The notes: generated by a model from the letters alone, not told the origin. A DNA stretch of 64,000 bases from Ferribacterium limneticum (GCF_020510565.1 NZ_CP075189.1:1224501-1288500); one strand, 5' to 3'; shown: positions 42,854 to 53,402, counted from the first letter of the stretch. Numbers and translations are program-made.

Positions 42854-44002
42854 GCGTTCCACGGCTTCGGCCAGCCGGGCTACGTCCGTCGTGTAGGCGA
42901 AACGGATATGTTTTTCCGGCTCATTGCTGCCGAAATCAAGGCCGGGCGTCGCGGCAACCCCCGTTTTTTCGAGCAAGTCCTTGGCCAGCGCGAAACTGTC
43001 CTCAGCCAATGCCGAGCTGTCGCAGTAAAGATAGAAGGCGCCTTCGGGCCGGGCGGTAACCCGAAAGCCGATCTGCTCCAGCGCCGGGGCGAGAAAGTCG
43101 CGGCGACGACGAAACTCGGCACGTCGGGTTTCGAGGAGGGCGATGGTTTCCGGCTCGAAGGCTGCCAGCGCGCCGTACTGGGCGGGCGTCGAGGGGCAGA
43201 GTGTCAGGTTCTGCGCCAGCTTTTCGACGTCGCGGACATAGGGCTCAGGAATAACCATCCAGCCCAGTCGCCAGCCCGTCATCTGAAAATACTTGGAAAA
43301 ACTGTTCAAAACCCAGATGTCATCGCCGGCCGTGCAGGCGGTTGGCGCCTCAATCTCGTAGGTCAGCCCGTGGTAGATCTCATCGACCAGAAAATGGCCG
43401 TCGTTCTCACGACAGACCGAGGCTAGCGCTTCGATCTCGGCCAGCGTCAGCAGCGTGCCGGTCGGGTTGGCCGGGGAGGCGACGAGCAGACCGGCTGTGC
43501 TCGGCTTCCAGTGCAGACGAAGCAATTCCGGCGTCGGCTGAAAGTTGGTCCCGGGGCCGACCGGGATGTTCTGCGGTCGACCGTCAAAAGCCCGCAAAAT
43601 GTGACGATTGCAGGGGTAGCCCGGATCGGTCAGAAGCCACTCGTCGCCAGGATCGGCCAGGCAGGCAAAGGCCAGGTTCAGGGCGCCGGAGGCGCCGTTG
43701 GTCACGGCAATCCGGCTGGCTGGTACGTTGACGCCATAACGCTGGCGGTAAAAGGCGCTGATCGCTTGGCGCAACTCTGGCAAGCCGAGTGCCTGGGTGT
43801 ATTTCGTTTTTCCGCTATTTATCGCGTTGACCGCAGCATTCGCGATCGGCTCCGGTGTCGGGAAGTCCGGCTCACCAACTTCCATGTGAATGATGTCGCG
43901 CCCCTCGGCTTCGAGCTGGCGAGCGCGGGTCAGCAGTTCAACGACATGGAATGGTTCGATGTCGGCAAGGCGTTGGGCGGGGCGATACATGCGGCTCTCC
44001 AA
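42830..44002 (-). CDS. PLP-dependent aminotransferase, class I
   Basis: This 390-residue fold-type I aminotransferase has the PLP Lys in NSFSKYFQMTGWRLGWM. It also has the phosphate-binding and aromatic residues of class I enzymes (SPANPTGTLLT, and AVTNGASGALNLAFACLAD). The closest pattern is the aspartate/alanine/aromatic aminotransferase group, but the amino-acid specificity cannot be read. It is convergent with ampD (24 bases overlap) and lies downstream of the pckG terminator hairpin, so it has its own promoter or relies on readthrough. Confidence 0.9.
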   Translation of the reverse strand: MESRMYRPAQRLADIEPFHVVELLTRARQLEAEGRDIIHMEVGEPDFPTPEPIANAAVNAINSGKTKYTQALGLPELRQAISAFYRQRYGVNVPASRIAVTNGASGALNLAFACLADPGDEWLLTDPGYPCNRHILRAFDGRPQNIPVGPGTNFQPTPELLRLHWKPSTAGLLVASPANPTGTLLTLAEIEALASVCRENDGHFLVDEIYHGLTYEIEAPTACTAGDDIWVLNSFSKYFQMTGWRLGWMVIPEPYVRDVEKLAQNLTLCPSTPAQYGALAAFEPETIALLETRRAEFRRRRDFLAPALEQIGFRVTARPEGAFYLYCDSSALAEDSFALAKDLLEKTGVAATPGLDFGSNEPEKHIRFAYTTDVARLAEAVERLSRYFGR

Positions 44003-44007
44003 AACAG

Positions 44008-44042
44008 AACGGCCACCGGGTTTTTGAACCCCGGTGGCCGTT
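44008..44042 (-). terminator. Terminator hairpin of pckG
   Basis: AACGGCCACCGGG pairs with CCCGGTGGCCGTT across a 9-base loop. On the minus strand it is followed by CTGTTTTGG. It lies 20 bases after the pckG stop. Confidence 0.88.
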
Positions 44043-44062
44043 CATCAAAGCTCAAGCTTAGA

Positions 44063-45925
44063 TCAGGCTGCGCTCTTGAACAGCGCCATTTCGAACAGTT
44101 CGCGCTTCAGGGTGAATTCGCGCGGCAGCTTTTCGCCCATCTTGTCGAACCACTCCTTGTGGCCGGCCAGTTCGGATTTCCAGGCATCGGCGTCGATGTT
44201 GGTGAGGCCTTCGAACTCAACCTTGGTGATGTCCAGACCGGTCCAGTCGATGTCTTCGAACTTCGGCATCCAGCCCAGTGCGGTTTCCTTGGCGGCAACC
44301 TTACCCTTGCAACGTTGAACGATCCACTTCAGGACGCGCATGTTGTCGCCGAAGCCCGGCCACATGAATTCGCCCTTCTCGTTCATGCGGAACCAGTTCA
44401 CGCAGAAGATCTTCGGAGCGGCATCGACGGTCTTGCCCATCTTCAACCAGTGGTTGAAGTAGTCGCCCATGTGGTAGCCGCAGAACGGCAGCATGGCGAA
44501 CGGGTCGCGGCGGACAACACCTTGCTGGCCGAAGGCTGCAGCAGTGGTTTCCGAGCCGAGGGTGGCGGCCATGTAGACGCCGTAGTTCCAGTTGAAGGCT
44601 TCGTACACCAGCGGCACGGTGGTAGCACGACGACCGCCGAAGATGAAAGCGGAAATCGGTACGCCGGCCGGGTCTTCCCAAGCGGCATCAACGGACGGGC
44701 ACTGGCTGGCCGGGGCGGTGAAGCGGGAATTGGCGTGAGCAGCCTTCTTGCCGGCCTTGCCATCTTCCGGCGTCCAGTCGTTGCCTTGCCAGTCGATCAG
44801 GTGATCCGGTGCCTGCTTGGTCAGGCCTTCCCACCACACATCGCCGTCGTCGGTCAGCGCGACGTTGGTGAAAATGATGTTTTCCTTCAACGTGGCCAGC
44901 GCGTTGAAGTTGGTCTTTTCCGAGGTGCCCGGAGCGACGCCGAAGAAACCGGCTTCCGGATTGATGGCGTAGAAACGGGTGGTGCCGTCCTTATCGACGC
45001 GCGGCTTGATCCAGGCGATATCGTCGCCGATGGTGGTGATCTTCCAGCCATCGAGGGTCTTCGGCGGGATCAGCATGGCGAAGTTGGTCTTGCCACAGGC
45101 CGACGGGAAAGCGGCTGCGACGTAGGACTTCTCACCTTCCGGCGATTCGACGCCGAGGATGAGCATGTGTTCGGCCAGCCAGCCCTGATCGCGGGCCATG
45201 TTGGAGGCGATACGCAGGGCGAAACACTTCTTGCCGAGCAGGGCGTTGCCGCCGTAACCGGAACCGTAGGACCAGATTTCACGGGTTTCCGGGTAGTGCA
45301 CGATGTACTTGACGGTCGGGTTGCACGGCCACTTGGCATCCTGCTGGCCCGGCTCGAGCGGGGCGCCGACAGTATGGATGCAGGGAACGAATTCGCCATC
45401 GCTGCCAAGCACGTCGAATACCTTCTTGCCCATGCGGGTCATGGTGCGCATGTTGGTGACGACGTAGGCCGAGTCGGTGATTTCAAAACCGATGTGGGCG
45501 ATCGGCGAACCGAGCGGACCCATGCTGAACGGGATCACATACATCGTGCGACCCTTCATGCAGCCCTTGAAGATACCGTTGAGCTTTTCGCGCATGACGG
45601 CGGGCTCTTCCCAGTTGTTGGTCGGGCCGGCGTCTTCCTTCTTCTCTGAGCAGATGTAGGTACGGTCTTCGACACGGGCGACGTCGGAGGGGTCCGAGAA
45701 GGCGAGATAGGAATTCGGACGCTTGGCTTCGTTGAGCTTGATGAAGGTCCCGGCCTCTACCATTTCGGCGCACAGGCGGTCATACTCTTCCTGCGACCCG
45801 TCGGCCCAGTGGATACGGTCAGGCTGGGTCAGGGTGGCGATCTCGGCGACCCATTTCTTCAGTCCTTCGTGTTTGACGTAATCGGGTGCATTCAGCGGTG
45901 CGGTCATGGCGGTGTCTCTCTCCAA
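44063..45925 (-). CDS. pckG: Phosphoenolpyruvate carboxykinase (GTP)
   Basis: This 620-residue enzyme converts oxaloacetate and GTP to phosphoenolpyruvate, the entry to gluconeogenesis. The P-loop [15 protein letters not shown], the catalytic Cys in it and the metal-binding segment [10 protein letters not shown] are present. [16 protein letters not shown] also matches GTP-type enzymes. The start [17 protein letters not shown] includes a second Met at codon 7 (45907), which may be the true start because an AGAGA site precedes it. maeB, the reverse-direction C4/C3 node enzyme, is divergent at 46154. Confidence 0.97.
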   Translation of the reverse strand: MERDTAMTAPLNAPDYVKHEGLKKWVAEIATLTQPDRIHWADGSQEEYDRLCAEMVEAGTFIKLNEAKRPNSYLAFSDPSDVARVEDRTYICSEKKEDAGPTNNWEEPAVMREKLNGIFKGCMKGRTMYVIPFSMGPLGSPIAHIGFEITDSAYVVTNMRTMTRMGKKVFDVLGSDGEFVPCIHTVGAPLEPGQQDAKWPCNPTVKYIVHYPETREIWSYGSGYGGNALLGKKCFALRIASNMARDQGWLAEHMLILGVESPEGEKSYVAAAFPSACGKTNFAMLIPPKTLDGWKITTIGDDIAWIKPRVDKDGTTRFYAINPEAGFFGVAPGTSEKTNFNALATLKENIIFTNVALTDDGDVWWEGLTKQAPDHLIDWQGNDWTPEDGKAGKKAAHANSRFTAPASQCPSVDAAWEDPAGVPISAFIFGGRRATTVPLVYEAFNWNYGVYMAATLGSETTAAAFGQQGVVRRDPFAMLPFCGYHMGDYFNHWLKMGKTVDAAPKIFCVNWFRMNEKGEFMWPGFGDNMRVLKWIVQRCKGKVAAKETALGWMPKFEDIDWTGLDITKVEFEGLTNIDADAWKSELAGHKEWFDKMGEKLPREFTLKRELFEMALFKSAA

Positions 45926-46153
45926 GTGACTGATATTAGATAAGTTTCACGCCAGTCGCCGGGAGCTGCTGCCAAGACTTCGAGCGGCGCTGAGGCCGTC
46001 GGCTGGGAAGCCCGTAATTATGCATCAAAGTAGGGTAAACATCCACTTGACTTAATCAAGCTACGTGATTTCCACGGGTGAAAGCGCTGATCTTGCATGG
46101 TATTATGTTCCGCGATTTGAAATTGCATTTCACAATACAAAATGGAGACAAAA

Positions 46154-48433
46154 ATGGATTCTCGCCAACTACGTGAAGCAGCGCTCTACTATCACCGCGA
46201 GCCCAAGCCGGGCAAGATCGCGGTCACCCCGATCAAACAACTCACCAATCAGTACGATCTGTCGATGGCCTACTCGCCGGGCGTGGCCTTTGCCTGCGAG
46301 GAAATCGTTGCCGATCCGCGCGAAGCCAGCACGCTGACTTCGCGGGCCAATCTGGTTGGTGTCATCACCAACGGCACGGCCGTTCTCGGTCTCGGCGCCA
46401 TTGGTCCGCTTGCCGCCAAGCCGGTCATGGAAGGCAAGGGCGTCCTCTTCAAGAAGTTCGCCAACATCGACGTCTTCGATATCGAAATCGAAGAGCGCGA
46501 CCCGGACAAATTGATCGACACCATCGCCTCGCTCGAGCCGACCTTCGGCGGCATCAATCTCGAAGACATCAAGGCGCCCGAATGCTTTTACATCGAGAAG
46601 AAGCTGCGCGAGCGCATGAAGATACCCGTCTTCCATGACGACCAGCACGGCACGGCAATTGTTGTCGGCGCCGCCATCCTCAATGGCCTGCACCTGATCG
46701 GCAAGGATCTCACCAAGGTCAAGATCGTCACTTCCGGCGCGGGCGCTGCTGCGCTGGCCTGCCTCGACCTGCTGGTCATGCTTGGCGCACCGCCGAGCAA
46801 TATCTGGGTGACCGATATCAAGGGGCTGGTTTATGAAGGCCGGATCGAAGAGATGGATGAAATCAAGGCCCGCTACGCCAAGGTCACCGATGCACGGACC
46901 CTCGGCGAAGTGATCGCCGATGCCGATGTCTTCCTCGGCCTGTCGGCCGGTGGCGTGCTGAAACCGGAAATGGTCGCCAAAATGGCGGCCAACCCGCTGA
47001 TCATGGCGCTGGCCAATCCGACGCCGGAAATTACACCGGAACTGGTCAAGAGCGTCCGTAACGACGCCATTATTTGCACCGGCCGGTCGGACTACCCGAA
47101 CCAGGTCAACAACGTCCTGTGCTTCCCCTTCATTTTCCGCGGCGCGCTCGATGTCGGCGCGACGACGATTACCGAAGAAATGAAGATGGCTGCCGTCAAG
47201 GCCATCGCCGAGCTGGCTCGCGCCGAACAGTCCGAAGTTGCGGCGCGTGCCTACGGTGAAAAGGTCGCCAGCTTTGGTCCCGAGTACCTGATCCCGAATC
47301 CGTTTGACCCGCGCCTGATCGTCAAGATCGCACCGGCTGTCGCGAGGGCCGGTATGGATTCCGGTGTCGCGACACGGCCGATCAAGGATTGGGACGCCTA
47401 CATCCAGGGCCTGAACGAATTTGTTTACCACTCCGGCATGATCATGAAGCCGGTCTTCTCGCAGGCCAAGATGGCGCCCAAGCGCATCGTCTTTGCCGAG
47501 GGCGAGGATGAGCGCGTGCTGCGTGCGGTGCAGGTGATTCGCGATGAAGGCATCGCCAAGCCGGTGCTGATCGGGCGGAACAGTGAAATCAATCGTCGTA
47601 TCGAAACGGCGGGTCTGCGCATTCGCGAGGGCGAAGATTTCGAGGTTATTCATGCCGACAACTGCGCCTTTTTCGACGAGCATTTCGAGGAGTTCTCGAA
47701 GACTTATCATGGGTTGATGGAGCGCAAGGGCGTCTCTCCCGACTACGCACGCCGGGAAGTGCGTCGCCGTGCCACCCTTTATGGGGCACTGATGGTTCAT
47801 CTCGGTTACGCCGACGGCCTGATCTGCGGCACCTTCGGTCGCCATGAAACGCACCGTGACTATGTCGAGAGCGTCATCGGCAAGCAGCCGGGCCTGGATC
47901 GTTGCTATGCCATGAACCTGCTGATGCTGCCAGGGCGTACGGTGTTCATTGGCGATACCTACGTCAATTACGATCCGACCGCCGAGCAACTGGCTGACAT
48001 GACCCTGCTCGCCGCTCAGGAAATCCGTAATTTTGGTATTCAGCCCAAGGTGGCTCTGCTCTCGCACTCAACCTTCGGGACGGAAAATACCCCGACCTCG
48101 CTCAAAATGCGTGAGGTGCTGGCCATCCTAAATCAGCGCGCGCCCGATCTCGAGGTGGAGGGTGAAATGCATGGTGACGCGGCGCTCGATGAACGCATTC
48201 GCCAAAGCACCTTCCCGAACTCCCGCCTCAAGGGGCAGGCCAACCTGCTGGTCATGCCGACGCTCGACGCCGCCAACATCTCGTTCAACCTGCTGAAAGT
48301 GGCGGCCGGAGACAATCTGACCATCGGTCCCATCCTGCTCGGTGCAGCCAAGCCGGTGAATATTTTGACACCGACGGCTACGGTTCGCCGAATTGTGAAT
48401 ATGACGGCGCTGACGGTGGTTGATGCTGGGTAA
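46154..48433 (+). CDS. maeB: NADP-dependent malic enzyme with phosphotransacetylase-like domain
   Basis: ATG 46154 follows GGAGACAAAA and gives 759 residues. An ATG 12 bases upstream is weaker. The N-terminal malic enzyme part (about 1-430) has [26 protein letters not shown] and [15 protein letters not shown]. The C-terminal PTA-like domain (about 440-755, with [18 protein letters not shown]) regulates activity rather than catalysing phosphotransfer in characterised MaeB. It decarboxylates malate to pyruvate, opposing pckG across the shared 228-base promoter gap. Confidence 0.96.
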   Translation: MDSRQLREAALYYHREPKPGKIAVTPIKQLTNQYDLSMAYSPGVAFACEEIVADPREASTLTSRANLVGVITNGTAVLGLGAIGPLAAKPVMEGKGVLFKKFANIDVFDIEIEERDPDKLIDTIASLEPTFGGINLEDIKAPECFYIEKKLRERMKIPVFHDDQHGTAIVVGAAILNGLHLIGKDLTKVKIVTSGAGAAALACLDLLVMLGAPPSNIWVTDIKGLVYEGRIEEMDEIKARYAKVTDARTLGEVIADADVFLGLSAGGVLKPEMVAKMAANPLIMALANPTPEITPELVKSVRNDAIICTGRSDYPNQVNNVLCFPFIFRGALDVGATTITEEMKMAAVKAIAELARAEQSEVAARAYGEKVASFGPEYLIPNPFDPRLIVKIAPAVARAGMDSGVATRPIKDWDAYIQGLNEFVYHSGMIMKPVFSQAKMAPKRIVFAEGEDERVLRAVQVIRDEGIAKPVLIGRNSEINRRIETAGLRIREGEDFEVIHADNCAFFDEHFEEFSKTYHGLMERKGVSPDYARREVRRRATLYGALMVHLGYADGLICGTFGRHETHRDYVESVIGKQPGLDRCYAMNLLMLPGRTVFIGDTYVNYDPTAEQLADMTLLAAQEIRNFGIQPKVALLSHSTFGTENTPTSLKMREVLAILNQRAPDLEVEGEMHGDAALDERIRQSTFPNSRLKGQANLLVMPTLDAANISFNLLKVAAGDNLTIGPILLGAAKPVNILTPTATVRRIVNMTALTVVDAG

Positions 48434-48537
48434 GGGTTTTTCTTAAGTTGTTGTTGTATCTATGTATTTTTATTGATATTTCACGGCCTCCTGCTAAACT
48501 AGGATAAAATGCATCCGATGTTGGCAGGAGATCATGA

Positions 48538-49629
48538 ATGAAGCATAAATTGAAGGCTGCCTTGCTGCTTGCTGCCTTGCTGGCCATGGGGGCTCAGGCG
48601 CCACTATCGGCTGCTACGACCAAGAAGGCCGAGCCGGCGGCGACTCAGAAAGCGCAGGGAAAAACCGCAAAAACGGCCAAGGCCACCAAAACGGCAAGCG
48701 GAAAATCAGCTGGCAAATCCGCCGCGGCGAAGTCGTCAAGGGCGGTGGCCGGGAAGTCAGCGCCGACCAAGAACGCGTCATCCGGTGTGGCCAGAAAGTC
48801 GCAACTGGCCCACGAGTCGCCGAGAAAGCACGTGCGCCACGCCGCGCTGGCCGACATGGATACGGGACGTCTGGCACTCTACTCGGCTTCTGCTCTCGTT
48901 ATCGATCAAAGCAATGGCCAGGTGATGCTGGAGAAGCAGCCGGACATGGTGGTGCCGATTGCCTCGATCTCCAAACTCATGACGGCGATGGTGGTTCTCG
49001 ATGCCAAGCTCGATCTGCAGGAAATTATCGCCATCGGCGACGAAGATGTGGATGGCCTGAAAGGCACGCGTTCCCGCTTGCCGGTTGGCACGACCATGAC
49101 GCGGGAAGCTGCCATGCTGCTGGCCCTGATGTCTTCGGAAAACCGCGCAGCGCACGCGCTGGGTCGGCACTATCCGGGCGGCATGCATGCCTTTGTGCAA
49201 GCAATGAACAGAAAGGCCCACGCACTCGGCATGTACAACAGTCGCTTTGAAGAGCCGACCGGACTTTCCAGCAATAACGTGTCGACCGCACATGATCTGG
49301 CCCGCATGGTGGCGGCGGCAGCGCGGTACCCGGAAATCCGTAATTACTCGACGACGGCGGAAGCCAAGGTCGAGCTGAACGGACGGATCCGCGATTTCCA
49401 CAATACCAACGCCCTGGTGCGCAACGACAATTGGGAAATCGGCGTTTCGAAGACAGGCTACATTTCCGAGGCGGGTCGCTGCCTGGTCATGCAGGCGCGG
49501 GTGGCAGACCGGCCGGTGGTCATCGTGCTGCTCGATTCGCAGGGCAAGATGACGCGGGTTGGCGATGCAAACCGGATCAAGCGCTGGATGGAAAGTGCCA
49601 GCCTGGCGGTGGAGCGCCCTCGGGTCTGA
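48538..49629 (+). CDS. pbpG: D-alanyl-D-alanine endopeptidase (PBP7/8-like, peptidase S11)
   Basis: This 363-residue secreted protein starts with a signal peptide (MKHKLKAALLLAALLAMGAQAP). An unusual Ala/Lys/Thr-rich linker follows (about 28-95). The catalytic domain has all three motifs: SISKLM (SxxK), SSENRAAHAL (SxN) and SKTGYIS (KTG). It cleaves peptidoglycan cross-links in the periplasm. The ATG at 48534 four bases upstream runs into a stop and is rejected. The Lys-rich linker may bind the wall electrostatically. A bidirectional terminator follows. Confidence 0.93.
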   Translation: MKHKLKAALLLAALLAMGAQAPLSAATTKKAEPAATQKAQGKTAKTAKATKTASGKSAGKSAAAKSSRAVAGKSAPTKNASSGVARKSQLAHESPRKHVRHAALADMDTGRLALYSASALVIDQSNGQVMLEKQPDMVVPIASISKLMTAMVVLDAKLDLQEIIAIGDEDVDGLKGTRSRLPVGTTMTREAAMLLALMSSENRAAHALGRHYPGGMHAFVQAMNRKAHALGMYNSRFEEPTGLSSNNVSTAHDLARMVAAAARYPEIRNYSTTAEAKVELNGRIRDFHNTNALVRNDNWEIGVSKTGYISEAGRCLVMQARVADRPVVIVLLDSQGKMTRVGDANRIKRWMESASLAVERPRV

Positions 49630-49647
49630 CCGCCTGACTTGTGTGTC

Positions 49648-49677
49648 AAAGGCCGCCGAGTGCGGCCTTTATTTTTT
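49648..49677. terminator. Bidirectional terminator between pbpG and the IclR gene
   Basis: AAAGGCCGC pairs perfectly with GCGGCCTTT across CGAGT, followed by ATTTTTTT on the plus strand. The minus-strand IclR gene stop (49669-49671) lies inside the right arm. Confidence 0.92.
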
Positions 49678-50457
49678 TGGGCCGGCGTAGCCGAGTGTGT
49701 GCGAGACGGCGTCAGCTGTCTGCTTGACCAGGCGGGCCCAGTCGGGATCGTGGCGGTCGGCCGGGGCGGAAACTGAGAGCGCGGCTACGACGTTGCCTTC
49801 ATCGTCATGGATGGGGGCGGCAACGCACTTGAGGCCGAGTTCGGCTTCTTCATCATCGTAGGCGACGCCGTGGCGGCGCACCTTGTCGAGTTCCTTCTCC
49901 AGCGCGACAAGGGTGGTCAGCGAATGCGGCGTCTTGCCGGGCAGGCCGGTACGCTTGGCGTAATCGCGCACTTTTTGCGAGGTTTCGGCGGCGAGAAAGA
50001 GTTTGCCGAGCGAGGTCAGGTGTAGCGGCGCGCGGCCACCAACCAGGTACACCACACGGACCAGGGCGCGACCAGACGAGGTACGCTCGAGATAGACAAT
50101 TTCGTCTTCGTGACGGGCGCCCAGATTGATCGCCTCGCCGATTTTTTCGTGCAGTTCCTGCATGAAGGGCAGGGCGACTTCACGCATGTTGATGCGCGAT
50201 TTGACGATGCCGCCGAGTTCGAGCAGGCGGATGCCGAGACGATAGGTGCCGGCATCCTGACGTTCGACAAAGCGCGCGGCGCTCATGGCGGCCAGAATGC
50301 GGTGCGCTGTCGACGGATGGAGTTCGGTGGCCTGGGCCAGTTGTTTGAGACTTGCTGCGTCAGGGGACGCGGCAAGGGCATCGAGCAGCGACATCATGCG
50401 CTCGATGACCTGGATGGTGCCTGGCGTTTTGGCCGGCCCGCTGGCAGCTTCGGACAA
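49669..50457 (-). CDS. IclR-family transcriptional regulator
   Basis: This 262-residue regulator has an N-terminal winged helix-turn-helix (SLKQLAQATELHPSTAHRILAAM) and a C-terminal IclR effector domain (about 90-250, with GAPLHLTSLGKLFLA-like GRAPLHLTSLGKLFLA). It is divergent from the lutA-lutB operon with about 70 bases between, so it probably controls lactate use. In other bacteria lut operons are under GntR- or IclR-type control. No operator palindrome was resolved in the gap. Confidence 0.92.
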   Translation of the reverse strand: MSEAASGPAKTPGTIQVIERMMSLLDALAASPDAASLKQLAQATELHPSTAHRILAAMSAARFVERQDAGTYRLGIRLLELGGIVKSRINMREVALPFMQELHEKIGEAINLGARHEDEIVYLERTSSGRALVRVVYLVGGRAPLHLTSLGKLFLAAETSQKVRDYAKRTGLPGKTPHSLTTLVALEKELDKVRRHGVAYDDEEAELGLKCVAAPIHDDEGNVVAALSVSAPADRHDPDWARLVKQTADAVSHTLGYAGPKK

Positions 50458-50527
50458 CTGGATTCCTTTATTGGTGTGCTTTGAGTAGCATTAGCCACTT
50501 CATTTTCTTGTGCGCCGCAATATTAGC

Positions 50528-51259
50528 ATGCGCTTAGCCCTCTACGTCACCTGCCTGGTCGATCTGATGCGTCCATCGGTCGGCTTTGCTGCATTGCGTC
50601 TGCTCGAAGCGACCGGTGCCGAGGTATTCGTGCCGGAAGGTCAGACTTGCTGCGGTCAACCGGCCTGGAGCGCCGGAAATCGTCCGCTCGCCATCGATCT
50701 GGCGAAGAAGGCGATTGCTGAACTGGAGGCTTACGAGACCGTGGTGATTCCATCGGGTTCGTGCGCGGATCAGGTGCGCAATGTCTATCCGCAATTGCTG
50801 GCCGACGATTCGCAATGGGGGCCGAGGGCGCGTGCGCTCGCCGCCCGTACTTTTGAATTGACGACTTTTCTGGCCGATGTGGCGAAGCATGATCTCGTTG
50901 CGCCCGACTTTGATGGCAGCGTCACCTACCACGACTCCTGCAAGGGGCTGCGCGGCCTGGGCATCAAGCGCCAGCCACGCGAATTGCTGCTCAATGTACG
51001 TGGGCTGAGCCTCAAGGAAATGCCCGATTGCGAGGAATGCTGCGGTTTTGGTGGCGCGTTTTCGGTCAAATTTGGCGAGGTGTCGACGCAGATCGTCGAC
51101 CGCAAGTGCGACTCGATTGCGGCCGTCGGCGCCGATGCGGTGGTCGGTGGCGACCTCGGCTGCCTGATCAACATCGAAGGCCGTTTGCGCCGGCGCGGCG
51201 ACGAGACGACGCGCGTTCTGCACATCGCCGAACTGCTGGCCGGCTGGGGCGATTGCTGA
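50528..51259 (+). CDS. lutA: LutA-type (Fe-S)-binding lactate oxidation subunit
   Basis: ATG 50528 (MRLALYVTCLVDLMRPSVG) gives 243 residues. The frame extends 18 bases upstream without a better site. The two CCG domains are present: GQTCCGQPAWSAGN and CEECCGFGGAFSVKFGEVS, which bind iron-sulfur clusters as in LutA/YkgE. With LutB and LutC it oxidises L-lactate to pyruvate in the cytoplasm. Its stop overlaps the lutB start. The bases CGGTCAACCGG at about 50655 encode the conserved GQP and are not counted as a dispersed repeat. Confidence 0.93.
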   Translation: MRLALYVTCLVDLMRPSVGFAALRLLEATGAEVFVPEGQTCCGQPAWSAGNRPLAIDLAKKAIAELEAYETVVIPSGSCADQVRNVYPQLLADDSQWGPRARALAARTFELTTFLADVAKHDLVAPDFDGSVTYHDSCKGLRGLGIKRQPRELLLNVRGLSLKEMPDCEECCGFGGAFSVKFGEVSTQIVDRKCDSIAAVGADAVVGGDLGCLINIEGRLRRRGDETTRVLHIAELLAGWGDC

Positions 51260-52701
51260 TGTCGGCGGGGGGGCGCTCACAAGCCATGCACTTCCACGCC
51301 CGGGCCGGGGAAAAGATTCGGAATGCCATGCTGCAACGCGCTTTGCAGAAGGCGAAGCCGCTATTTGTCGGCAAGCGCGCCAAGGGCATCGCCTCCCTGG
51401 CCGAAGATGGCCTCGATTTCGCATCGCTACGGTCAACCGGAAAAAACATCCGAAATCAAAATCTCGCTGACCTCGATGTCTGGCTCGATATCTTCGAGGA
51501 GCGGGCTACGGCGACCGGTGCCGAAGTCTTCTGGGCGCGCGATGGTGCGGAAGTTAGTCAGCTGGTCGTCGACATCGCCCACCGCCATGGTGTGAGCAAG
51601 GTGGTCAAGTCGAAGTCCATGCTCTCCGAGGAGGCGCAGCTCAACGAGGCGCTGGCTGCCGCCGGCATCCGCCCGGTCGAAACTGACCTTGGCGAGTACA
51701 TCGTGCAACTGGCTGGCGAAACGCCGTCGCACATCATCGCGCCGGCCGTGCACAAAACGATAGGCGAGGTCGAAGCGCTGTTCGCCAAAGAGCACGGACG
51801 ACCGCTCGAAACCCGCACCTCGGCGGATATTCCCGCCATGGCCAAAGAGGCCCGCGCCGTGCTGCGCCAGCATTTCCTGAGCGCCGAGATGGGCATTTCC
51901 GGCGCCAATTTCCTGATTGCCGAAACCGGCAGCGCGGCGCTCGTCACCAACGAAGGCAATGGCCGCATGGTGACGACGCTACCCAAGGTCCATGTCGTCA
52001 TCACTGGCATCGAGAAAATCGTCCCGACGCTCGAAGATTTCGCCACGCTCATGCGCCTGCTGCCGCGCTCGGCTACCGGCCAGGCCATCTCCAATTACGT
52101 CTCGCTGCTCACCGGCACGAAGCGCGACGGCGACCACGATGGTCCGGAGAAAACTGTCTTCATCCTCGTCGATAACGGCCGGGCCAATCTGCTCGGCTCC
52201 GACTACCAGGACATGCTGCGCTGCATTCGCTGCGGCGCCTGCATGAACCATTGCCCGGTTTATTTCTCGCTCGGCGGCCACGCCTACGGCTGGGTCTATC
52301 CCGGCCCCATGGGCTCGGTGCTGACGCCGCTGTACACCGGCATCGAGAATGCCCTTGACCTGCCGCACGCCTCGACCGGCTGCAACCAGTGCGGCGCCGT
52401 CTGCCCGGTCGACATTCCGTTGCCTGCCCTCATGCATCGCCTGCGCGAAGAGCAGAACGAGCGCGGCCTGCGCCCGTGGTCCGAGCGCCTCGCGCTCACG
52501 GCCTGGGCCTGGCTGGCCGGCAAGCCGGTGCTTTATCGCTGGTTTGCCCGGCGTGCCGCGCGCTACCTCAACTGGCTGGCCGACGGTAGTGGCCGCATCC
52601 GTATTTTTGGCCTGGCGCCGGAGTGGACCGCAGGACGCGATCTGCCGGTATCCTCCGGCCGGACATTTCACGAACTTTACTCAGCAAGAAAGAAACCCTG
52701 A
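51259..52701 (+). CDS. lutB: LutB-type iron-sulfur lactate oxidation subunit
   Basis: ATG 51259 overlaps lutA and gives 480 residues. It has the DUF162-like core (about 70-300, ISGANFLIAETGSAALVTNEGNG). Two ferredoxin-type clusters follow: CIRCGACMNHCPVY and CNQCGAVCPVDIP. An inserted aromatic C-terminal region follows (WAWLAGKPVLYRWF). It transfers electrons from lactate oxidation. Codons for RSTGKN (51429-51447) coincide with a 19-base copy of the dispersed repeat. A Met nine codons in is a possible alternative start. Confidence 0.93.
   Translation: MSAGGRSQAMHFHARAGEKIRNAMLQRALQKAKPLFVGKRAKGIASLAEDGLDFASLRSTGKNIRNQNLADLDVWLDIFEERATATGAEVFWARDGAEVSQLVVDIAHRHGVSKVVKSKSMLSEEAQLNEALAAAGIRPVETDLGEYIVQLAGETPSHIIAPAVHKTIGEVEALFAKEHGRPLETRTSADIPAMAKEARAVLRQHFLSAEMGISGANFLIAETGSAALVTNEGNGRMVTTLPKVHVVITGIEKIVPTLEDFATLMRLLPRSATGQAISNYVSLLTGTKRDGDHDGPEKTVFILVDNGRANLLGSDYQDMLRCIRCGACMNHCPVYFSLGGHAYGWVYPGPMGSVLTPLYTGIENALDLPHASTGCNQCGAVCPVDIPLPALMHRLREEQNERGLRPWSERLALTAWAWLAGKPVLYRWFARRAARYLNWLADGSGRIRIFGLAPEWTAGRDLPVSSGRTFHELYSARKKP
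51429..51447 (+). repeat. Dispersed repeat copy 4 (in lutB)
   Basis: ACGGTCAACCGGAAAAAAC, 19 bases, identical to 19310-19328 in the encapsulin cargo gene. In frame, it encodes RSTGKN near residue 60 of LutB, where the family is only moderately conserved. Confidence 0.8.
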
Positions 52702-52703
52702 AC

Positions 52704-53402
52704 ATGGAATTTGCCGCCGAAGGCCCGAAAGCCATCCCCCTGTGGATCAACGGTCACGCTTTTTTGACCGTGACCGATGCTTTTTTTGACGTGACCAATC
52801 CAGCGACGGGCGAGGCGATTCGTCGCGTCCCGCTGTGCGGGGCCAGCGAGGCGGCCGAGGCCGTCGCTGTGGCGCAGGTAGCACAGCCGGCCTGGGCGAT
52901 GATGGGCATGCCGGCACGGCGTCTTTGTCTGGCCGGCCTGGGCGATGCGCTTGATCGCTATGCCGGACACTTTGCCAAACTGCTCATGCAGGATTGCGGT
53001 TTCGATGAAGCGCGGGCCACAGCCGAAGTTGCCGAGGCTGTCGCTGCTTTGAGTGGTGCGATGGTTGGCGAAACCGGGGTTTTCGGCTTGGTTCTCGATG
53101 CCTCGCGGCCGCTGGCTGGCTTGGCCGAAGCCATCGCGCCAGCCCTCATGGCCGGGGCGACGGTAGTCGTCAAGCCGAGCCCGAAGGCGCCGTCGGCTGC
53201 CTATGCCCTGTGCGAACTGTCCGGGCGCGCCGAGTGGCCGGCCGGCGTGCTCAATCTGATGCAGGGCGACACAGCGGCTATCGAAGGGCTGTGCGCCGCC
53301 GGCGTCGATCGGCTGGTGTACAGCGGCCAGGCCGCGCTCGGCGTTCAGGTTGGCGCCATTGCCGAAACGGCCGGTATCCCGTTCGAGATGAAAGCCGCCT
53401 GA
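52704..53402 (+). CDS. Half-length aldehyde dehydrogenase-like protein without catalytic domain
   Basis: This 232-residue protein matches the N-terminal half of aldehyde dehydrogenases: LWINGHAFLTVTDAFFDVTNPATGE, the coenzyme-binding VVVKPSPKAPSAAYALCELSG and GVLNLMQGD. It ends at GIPFEMKAA, just before the ELGGK strand and the catalytic Cys, which are absent. It cannot be a complete dehydrogenase. The frame is clean and the gene starts 3 bases after lutB and overlaps the next gene, so it is kept as a functional-looking reading frame. It may be a vestige or a non-catalytic NAD(P)-binding partner. Confidence 0.8.
   Translation: MEFAAEGPKAIPLWINGHAFLTVTDAFFDVTNPATGEAIRRVPLCGASEAAEAVAVAQVAQPAWAMMGMPARRLCLAGLGDALDRYAGHFAKLLMQDCGFDEARATAEVAEAVAALSGAMVGETGVFGLVLDASRPLAGLAEAIAPALMAGATVVVKPSPKAPSAAYALCELSGRAEWPAGVLNLMQGDTAAIEGLCAAGVDRLVYSGQAALGVQVGAIAETAGIPFEMKAA

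Noticed and set aside
43511..45649. 712-codon plus-strand open frame across the aminotransferase and pckG genes
   Set aside because: It is antisense to two well-supported genes, has no recognisable domains, and such long shadow frames are common in GC-rich coding DNA.
46169..48067. 632-codon minus-strand open frame inside maeB
   Set aside because: Antisense to a full-length malic enzyme with all motifs. The translation is His/Asp/Arg-rich as expected for a shadow frame.
50651..50668. GCGGTCAACCGG in lutA
   Set aside because: It encodes the conserved CCGQP motif of LutA, so the match is explained by protein sequence and codon choice.
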